Assembly: GCA_021234155.1 (NCBI GenBank)
Contig: JAJEKV010000108.1
Location: 1,518,366 to 1,582,365, forward strand
Direction of reading: 5' to 3'
DNA from: Isoetes taiwanensis
Taxonomy: Eukaryota > Streptophyta > Lycopodiopsida > Isoetales > Isoetaceae
Length of the DNA: 64,000 bases
A program made the translations under genes and the position numbers. Shown here one piece after another: positions 59,024-64,000 of this stretch (the first letter of the stretch is position 1; each line of letters opens with the position of its first letter). Under the pieces are notes generated by a model. The model searched no databases. It had not been told where the DNA came from and worked only from the letters and a program-made list of their open reading frames with translations.

Positions 59024-59956
59024 ATGTCACGCTTCAAGCTCACTGTTGATCTGAAAACCATGAATGTTTACCAGCTCTATAGTGTGCTAGTAGATCATCT
59101 TGGAGAGGATAGCGATATGGTTGACACTGTTTTGGACCTTGTTGTTACCCATTTTGTCGAGAACCATAGAATCCCATATCCTATCTTCCATTTCAATGAA
59201 CGCTTCCTTATGAAATTGAATGCCGCCAATGCGTCTTATACTCTGCTAGAACAGCCTGATCAAGCTTATGCCATAGTTAAGTTCTATCCATTGGCGAGCC
59301 CAGATGAGGACCCCGTAGAGCTTACACGAATAGAAGCCCAGAGGGTTATGGACCTTGCAAGGATAGAGGACCTGCAACAAATTGCCAATGGAAAGCCAGA
59401 GGAAAGAGCTGTCCAGTTCTACTACTTAGGGAGGGGCCATGTCCTCATGTACTTGGATCACTATAATCTTCCCCCTTTTTATTGGGATGAAGCTTCCCAT
59501 AGTTTTGTGTTCGACAATCTTCCACCTGACTTCACACAGGACTGGATGGATATCATAGAGACTGACATGCAACTTCGACCGGCCCGTTATCATGCGGAGA
59601 TAGCACGGCGAACTCAGGTGCACCAGGAACGTGAGGCCAGGAATGTTGAGAGAGAGGCTATTCATAGAGCCGAGGAAATTGCCCAAACGGGGCAGAACGA
59701 AGTGCAGAATGTGGTTCCAGAGGCGGAAGGACCAGTTCCTAGACGCAAGAGGAAGTATACTAATCCCACGAGGGGAGGCGTCCATTACAAGACCCGGCTG
59801 CAAAAGGATGTCGAGATTGGGAAGAATACGACTGCACAGCAGTACAAAGGGCAAAGCACCACTCGACTGCTGGTAAGACCTTACCATTGCCCAGACCGCC
59901 AGCCAAGCCAAGCACAAGGCCCCCAAAAATTAACTCGCATGCATAATCACGATTAA
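59024..59956 (+). CDS. Intact 310-codon frame of unknown function in an LTR element
   Basis: The longest uninterrupted frame in the window. The ATG at 59024 has a good plant-like context (TTCACCATGTC); the frame ends with TAA at 59954-59956. Residues 1-60 look like a helical N-terminal domain (DLKTMNVYQLYSVLVDHLGE). Residues about 95-180 are acidic and aromatic (YWDEASHSFVFDNLPPDF). Residues about 185-235 are Arg/Glu-rich and probably a coiled coil. PRRKRKYTNP (near residue 240) could be a nuclear signal. There is no zinc knuckle, protease, signal peptide or membrane span. It occupies the gag position behind an LTR and primer site, but I do not recognise it as gag. Its last 14 codons lie in the dispersed repeat shared with 19.0 kb. 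A donor-like GTAAGA at 59872 could change the C-terminus. It may be a divergent gag, a lineage-specific element protein, or a captured host exon. Confidence 0.55.
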   Translation: MSRFKLTVDLKTMNVYQLYSVLVDHLGEDSDMVDTVLDLVVTHFVENHRIPYPIFHFNERFLMKLNAANASYTLLEQPDQAYAIVKFYPLASPDEDPVELTRIEAQRVMDLARIEDLQQIANGKPEERAVQFYYLGRGHVLMYLDHYNLPPFYWDEASHSFVFDNLPPDFTQDWMDIIETDMQLRPARYHAEIARRTQVHQEREARNVEREAIHRAEEIAQTGQNEVQNVVPEAEGPVPRRKRKYTNPTRGGVHYKTRLQKDVEIGKNTTAQQYKGQSTTRLLVRPYHCPDRQPSQAQGPQKLTRMHNHD

Positions 59957-60775
59957 AACCAGTACAAGAGTGATTTTTAATACATGCATTTCATAATGTC
60001 AACAAAAACTATATGTCAACCATGATATTGTAAAATCAATACTAGTTTGACTATAATTCTTATACTGATTTTATATCTTATACTAGTTTCTTAAAAGTAA
60101 TACTAGTTTAGGAGGTGGTTTTTAAACATACATTGTCAATATTCTAATTTAAGATGATTTTACGTATTGGTTATCATTATCATATAAGATAGTTTTCTGC
60201 ATAGTCTTAGTGCTCCAAAGTTTTTTATATTAGTTAAAAAACCACGTTCCATTTTACAAGTGTGATACAGTTTTTAACTCATACTTATTTACTATGCTTC
60301 TTGATAGTCTATTTTGCGGGTTTTATATTGTTGATTTTTCTATATCCTTATTTGAATCCTTAAAGTCACTACTAATTTTGAACATAGCTTTTTACATTAA
60401 CTAGTATTTCCAACTATTACACCTAAATTTGCACTACTTTTAGAATATGATTTATAACTGGAATCATAAACTTATGTTTACATTGATTTTTTTATGGTGC
60501 ATGATGTGATTTATAATTTACTTCTTATTTTATTACAACTATATGTAGCATGGGTTTATGTTGGATCAAGTGTGTGCTTATACTATTTTTTCCAGCGTAT
60601 TCTTTGTGGTATACTATGTAGTATCCATAATAGTTAGTATAGTGAGTTCTAGTAGAGCATAAATGTCATGCTTCTATTTACCCTATAGCTTTCATTTCAA
60701 AGCAAATGTGAGGCATCACTGGGTAAAATTTTCTAGCCTCAAATTTTCTTCATGTTTAAATATTTGCTCACTCAA
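59914..60775 (+). repeat. Dispersed repeat, copy 2 (partner at 19.0-19.9 kb)
   Basis: Direct homology to 19009-19870 with the same order of landmarks (see copy 1). It starts inside the end of the 310-codon frame. This suggests that the repeat is part of the same element family, or that it fused onto the frame. Confidence 0.82.
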
Positions 60776-61340
60776 AATCTTTCCAACTCAAATCTGCACC
60801 ATGCACTGGTACATGACAGGGTGCGAATTTTTGTCCACATAACCATACTATGCCAAACGTTGTATAAAACATCACAACTACACCAGCTGTTGGAACAAGT
60901 GCCTGCGCTACAACTGCTGATGAAAATATGACCATAACTATTGCTACATCCCTCGCAGTGCTGTTAATGCAAGAGCAAAAACTGCTGTTGGAGCCCCTCG
61001 CAGTGCTACTAATGCAAGTTCAATTGCTACTATTATTGCTAATGCAACAGCTCCTCGACATGCTTCTACTTTAGCTGTTGTTGCCAGCACTTCTAACTAG
61101 AAATCATGCCTATGTTTGGTCTCTTAGAATTGTAGAAAATTTCCATGGCAGAAAGATGACGGGTAGAAGCATGAAAGGGTGATTGAATTTCCCTCGGAAC
61201 GGTTTTAAGCTTAACACGTTTTTCTTTCAGATCCAGAGTTCCACGGTAGGCCAGAAGCTCATTTGGCGCCAGATATTCAGCCAGATAGCGGAATGAGTGC
61301 AATGGTTTCTGATTGGCTAGGGTAAAACAGTTCTTTATGA
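60776..61340. other. Intergenic stretch with a short coding-like repeat
   Basis: An about 45-bp imperfect tandem repeat (CCCTCGCAGTGCT(G/A)(T/C)TAATGCAAG) lies at 60951-61040. One frame over it is Ala-rich (PRSAxNA) and another is Leu/Gln-rich. No gene is supported. Confidence 0.4.
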
Positions 61341-61364
61341 AAGAATGGGGGGCGTAAAAGGCTT

Positions 61365-64000
61365 TTGCCTGGCCGTCGCAGTTGGATGCCTTATATGGAA
61401 CCGAGTCTCTTAGAGGGCGGGTCTCGATGGCTTGGCGTGGAGCAAATGAAAGTGCTTCTCACGATCGAGATTGAGGAGGAGGCCAAGATGTCGCAGCCAG
61501 GGTCAAAGCAGTTTGACGTGGTCAAGCTTACCGACACTTGCTCTAAAGTCTTTCTCGAAAGTGACCGCCGTAAAGAAGTATCATGGCAGCCCATGGCGAC
61601 ATATAGTTACACCCTGTGGAGTGTTGTTGCAAAGAACCGATGCTATCAAGGCCTTTGTAGCAAACAAGACTATGAGACATTTTTCAAGGAGAGCTCGCCC
61701 TCACAGAGTGTTTTTCAAGAGTCAGGCCGCCAAGGTATCGCTAAGAATCTCCCCTTCAAAGACAGAGCTTAGAGGAGCCGTTGTAAGGTAGAGTTGGGGA
61801 TGCATGCCCCCCTGCTGGCTCGGAATAAGTGTCCTGGATTAGATGGAATACCGATGGAGGTTTTCGGCACCGGGAATGGGTGGGGGACTCGGTGGTGTGG
61901 TGTGTATGTGGATCTTTTGGAGAATAACTCGATGCATCCTCGGGCTGAATACAGGTTGTATTTCACTTATACCCAAGTGTAAGCATCCTAAAACCATCAA
62001 TGACTGGAGGCCTATTACTCCCTCGTTGTGCAGAGTGTATAAAATCATTGCTAAGGCTTTACCGAGAGGCTTAAGCCGAAGACTAGTTCACGCCATTAGT
62101 GCAGAGAGTACGGTTTTATACCACGTTTTGGAACATTCTTCATAATGTGGCTGCCGCTTTTGAGGGAGTGCATTGGGCCTCAGAGGGATGAGGCAGCCCC
62201 TTGTTTTCTTAAGCTGGATTTTGCAAGGCTTATGATGCTGTTAGTTTGTCGGGGTGAGACCTCTTCAATCTTCTCTCAGGCCGAGGCATTAGGGGGATGT
62301 CCGCTGGCCCCTTCCCCGTTCACTATAGTGGCGTAAGCTCTCTCGCCCTTTTTCTGTGTGGCGCTTGGGCCGACAATGTGGTGCAAGGGTCTCGCGATGG
62401 ATGATGGGTCGCAACAGTTTGCAATCAATTTGCGGATGATACATTCCTCTTTCTTCATGCGGATGAGTCCAATCTCCGTGCAACCAAGAATATTTTGATG
62501 CCTTTTCTTTAGCTTCGTGGTGTTTGGCCGGTCGAAGTGCTCTACCATGTGGGTACTTGGAGGAACCTCCTCCGCGTGGTTGAGTCGGGTTTCGGCTGGG
62601 CACCGCCATTACACACGCTAAAACTGTTAGGCATACCATTTGGCTTGGACATTAATGCTAGGGCAATTTGGGCGAGACATTCTGTAATCTTAAGCGCATC
62701 TGAATTGGTGGAGGGAAGTAAACTCACCATGGCCGTAGGATTCTCGTAGCCAAGTCGATTGCTCTATAGCACTCATGTTTCTGTGACCTCCTCGCATACT
62801 TGCGAAAGTGTGGTTAAGGAGTTGGATGACACCATCTCAATTTTGTTTGGGGAGGAAATGAGGAGGGGGCTACTGAGTGAAGGTCGCATGTTGGAAGTGT
62901 AAAAGGTAAAGGCGGGGGCTTAGGTATGCTTGATGTGTCCTTGCACACGGCTGTTCTCGTGTCGAAATTCATCGGGTAATTGTTGCAGGAGCAACAATCC
63001 CCAGGATTGGCTCTCGCGGCTGTCGCCGCCACTCTATTGTGTTTTAGGAAGCCCAGCAATTCCGGCCTTGATTCTGCCGTGGGCTCTGTTTGAGGATTTT
63101 GCGGCCATTACCTCATGCCGCCTTTTCTTAAAGGTCTCCTCAAGGCCGGAAGGTGGTCAAGGTTCTCTTTTTCATTGGACCCTAGCAGGTGTATGGTAGC
63201 CTCATCGCCCTTTCTTTGGGTACCTTGGATTACGCGTGATCTCCCTTGGCCTCTTCCTACACCCGTGCATTTCGGGCCCGATGGATTGCTCGCGGGGTAA
63301 CATCCATCCGTGATCGGTATTGGGAGGGTCATCTGGCGCCCGTGGGAGTTTTTAGGGATCGATTTGGCCTTCGGCGCCTAGGACATTGGACTTGGGGCAA
63401 TTGCGAATGCTATTCCATTGCAGTTGTCTTCTCAAGTCAATCGCGCGTTTGGAAGTCGCGATAGTGGACTTGATGCATCTCGTTTGTAGCATCGGCTTAT
63501 GGGCTTCTAGCTTTCGGGACACATTGCCGCTTCGGATAGGTGGTCACTTAAGCTTCAGGGAGTAAGTGGCCCGCCATGTGGAAGTGGGTGGAATACATTG
63601 CGCGCCTCCTAAAATCCATTTACCCTTTTATGGCAGATCTTGCACCATAGCCTCGGGGTGAATGTCCGAGAAAGTACATGTTCAAGCCTCGGTAGCGAAA
63701 ACATGCCCCAGTATGTGGGAGACACAGAGACCATTGAGCACCTTGCTTTGTCCTATGCACCCGGAGGTAGGGGCAGCTTGGTCCCGGGTGAGAGCCCTCT
63801 TTGGGTCTTCACCGTGGATCGAGAGCTTCTTATGGGAGTCTTTCCTAGCGGTTGGTCATGGCCAAGCAAACAGCGTTCCATTTATCGCAGAGCTTGGCTT
63901 CCGTGGTTGATTTGGAAAAGGCGGAGAGCGAAGGTCTTTGAGAATGTAGTGCTTAGCCCTTTTTCGGTTGGTTCCGATCGTGAGGCATAAGTTGTGGCAG
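61365..64000 (+). mobile_element. L1-type LINE, broken, running off the right edge
   Basis: The linker before reverse transcriptase begins near 61365 (WLGVEQMKVLL, QFDVVKLTDT). Reverse transcriptase blocks then follow across frames: NKCPGLDGIPMEVF (near 61822-61863), LIPKCKHPKTINDWRPIT (near 61968-62020), KIIAKAL, an FADDTFLFLHADES segment with the catalytic FADD at 62429-62440, and GGGLGMLDV (near 62912-62937). A zinc-finger-like block with CPVCGR-type and ETIEHLALS segments (63700-63760) matches the zf-RVT domain found at the C-terminus of plant LINEs. The endonuclease is absent or unreadable, consistent with 5' truncation. Poly(A) and 3' end lie beyond the window. Multiple frameshifts make it inactive. 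Confidence 0.8.

Noticed and set aside
59426-59926. 166-codon minus-strand frame
   Set aside because: Antisense to the intact 310-codon frame and without a motif; it is open mainly because of the sense codon use.
1-64000. CRISPR arrays, bacterial operons or ribosome-binding sites
   Set aside because: None of the tandem repeats has regular repeat-spacer structure, and the coding style and elements are eukaryotic.

Overview
The window is nuclear DNA of a eukaryote, almost certainly a land plant. It has long AT-rich non-coding stretches, no operon structure, decayed Ty1-copia and Ty3-gypsy retrotransposons primed in the plant manner (TGGTATC-type sites matching initiator tRNA-Met), LINEs, foldback and CACTA-type DNA transposon ends, and remnants of a plant F-box/kelch gene and a GT90 (Rumi/POGLUT-like) gene. 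The lineage cannot be fixed from the sequence. A pogo-type transposase and the mix of gypsy and non-LTR families would suit a seed-free plant, but this is weak evidence.

Layout. 1-4.5 kb: intergenic DNA around an intron-bearing GT90 glucosyltransferase remnant on the minus strand (about 2.6-3.7 kb). 4.558-10.016 kb: a complete but decayed Ty1-copia element with both LTRs, primer site, gag-pol remnants, polypurine tract and 5-bp target duplication. 11.3-13.4 kb: a decayed pogo-like DDE transposase on the minus strand. 14-29 kb: mostly AT-rich sequence with a LINE-like tail, tandem repeats (20.2-21.2 kb), an LTR fragment (23.2 kb) and a duplicated 1.3-1.6 kb block (26.3-29.2 kb). 29.8-31.1 kb: an F-box/kelch pseudogene on the minus strand. 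31.6-39.1 kb: a large imperfect inverted repeat whose centre holds a 197-bp tandem repeat and a perfect 38-bp palindrome. 40.2-48.5 kb: a Ty3-gypsy element on the minus strand, interrupted inside its gag zinc-knuckle region by a 5'-truncated LINE with an (ATT)n tail. 49.932-54.950 kb: a younger Ty1-copia element, 2 bp from a 551-bp foldback element (54.953-55.503 kb). 56.06-56.08 kb: a CACTA terminus. 56.763-58.308 kb: a 1.5-kb gypsy-type LTR and primer site, followed by the longest intact reading frame in the window (310 codons, 59.024-59.956 kb, unrecognised) and a repeat shared with 19.0-19.9 kb. 61.4-64.0 kb: an L1-type LINE running off the right edge.

No gene in the window looks clearly intact and functional except possibly the 310-codon frame. 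The elements are nested and abutting, as in a repeat-rich intergenic region. Protein motifs survive in all three frames with many single-base shifts, so either decay or uncorrected indel errors in the assembly have broken most frames. All domain calls come from reading translated motifs by eye; no database search was run.
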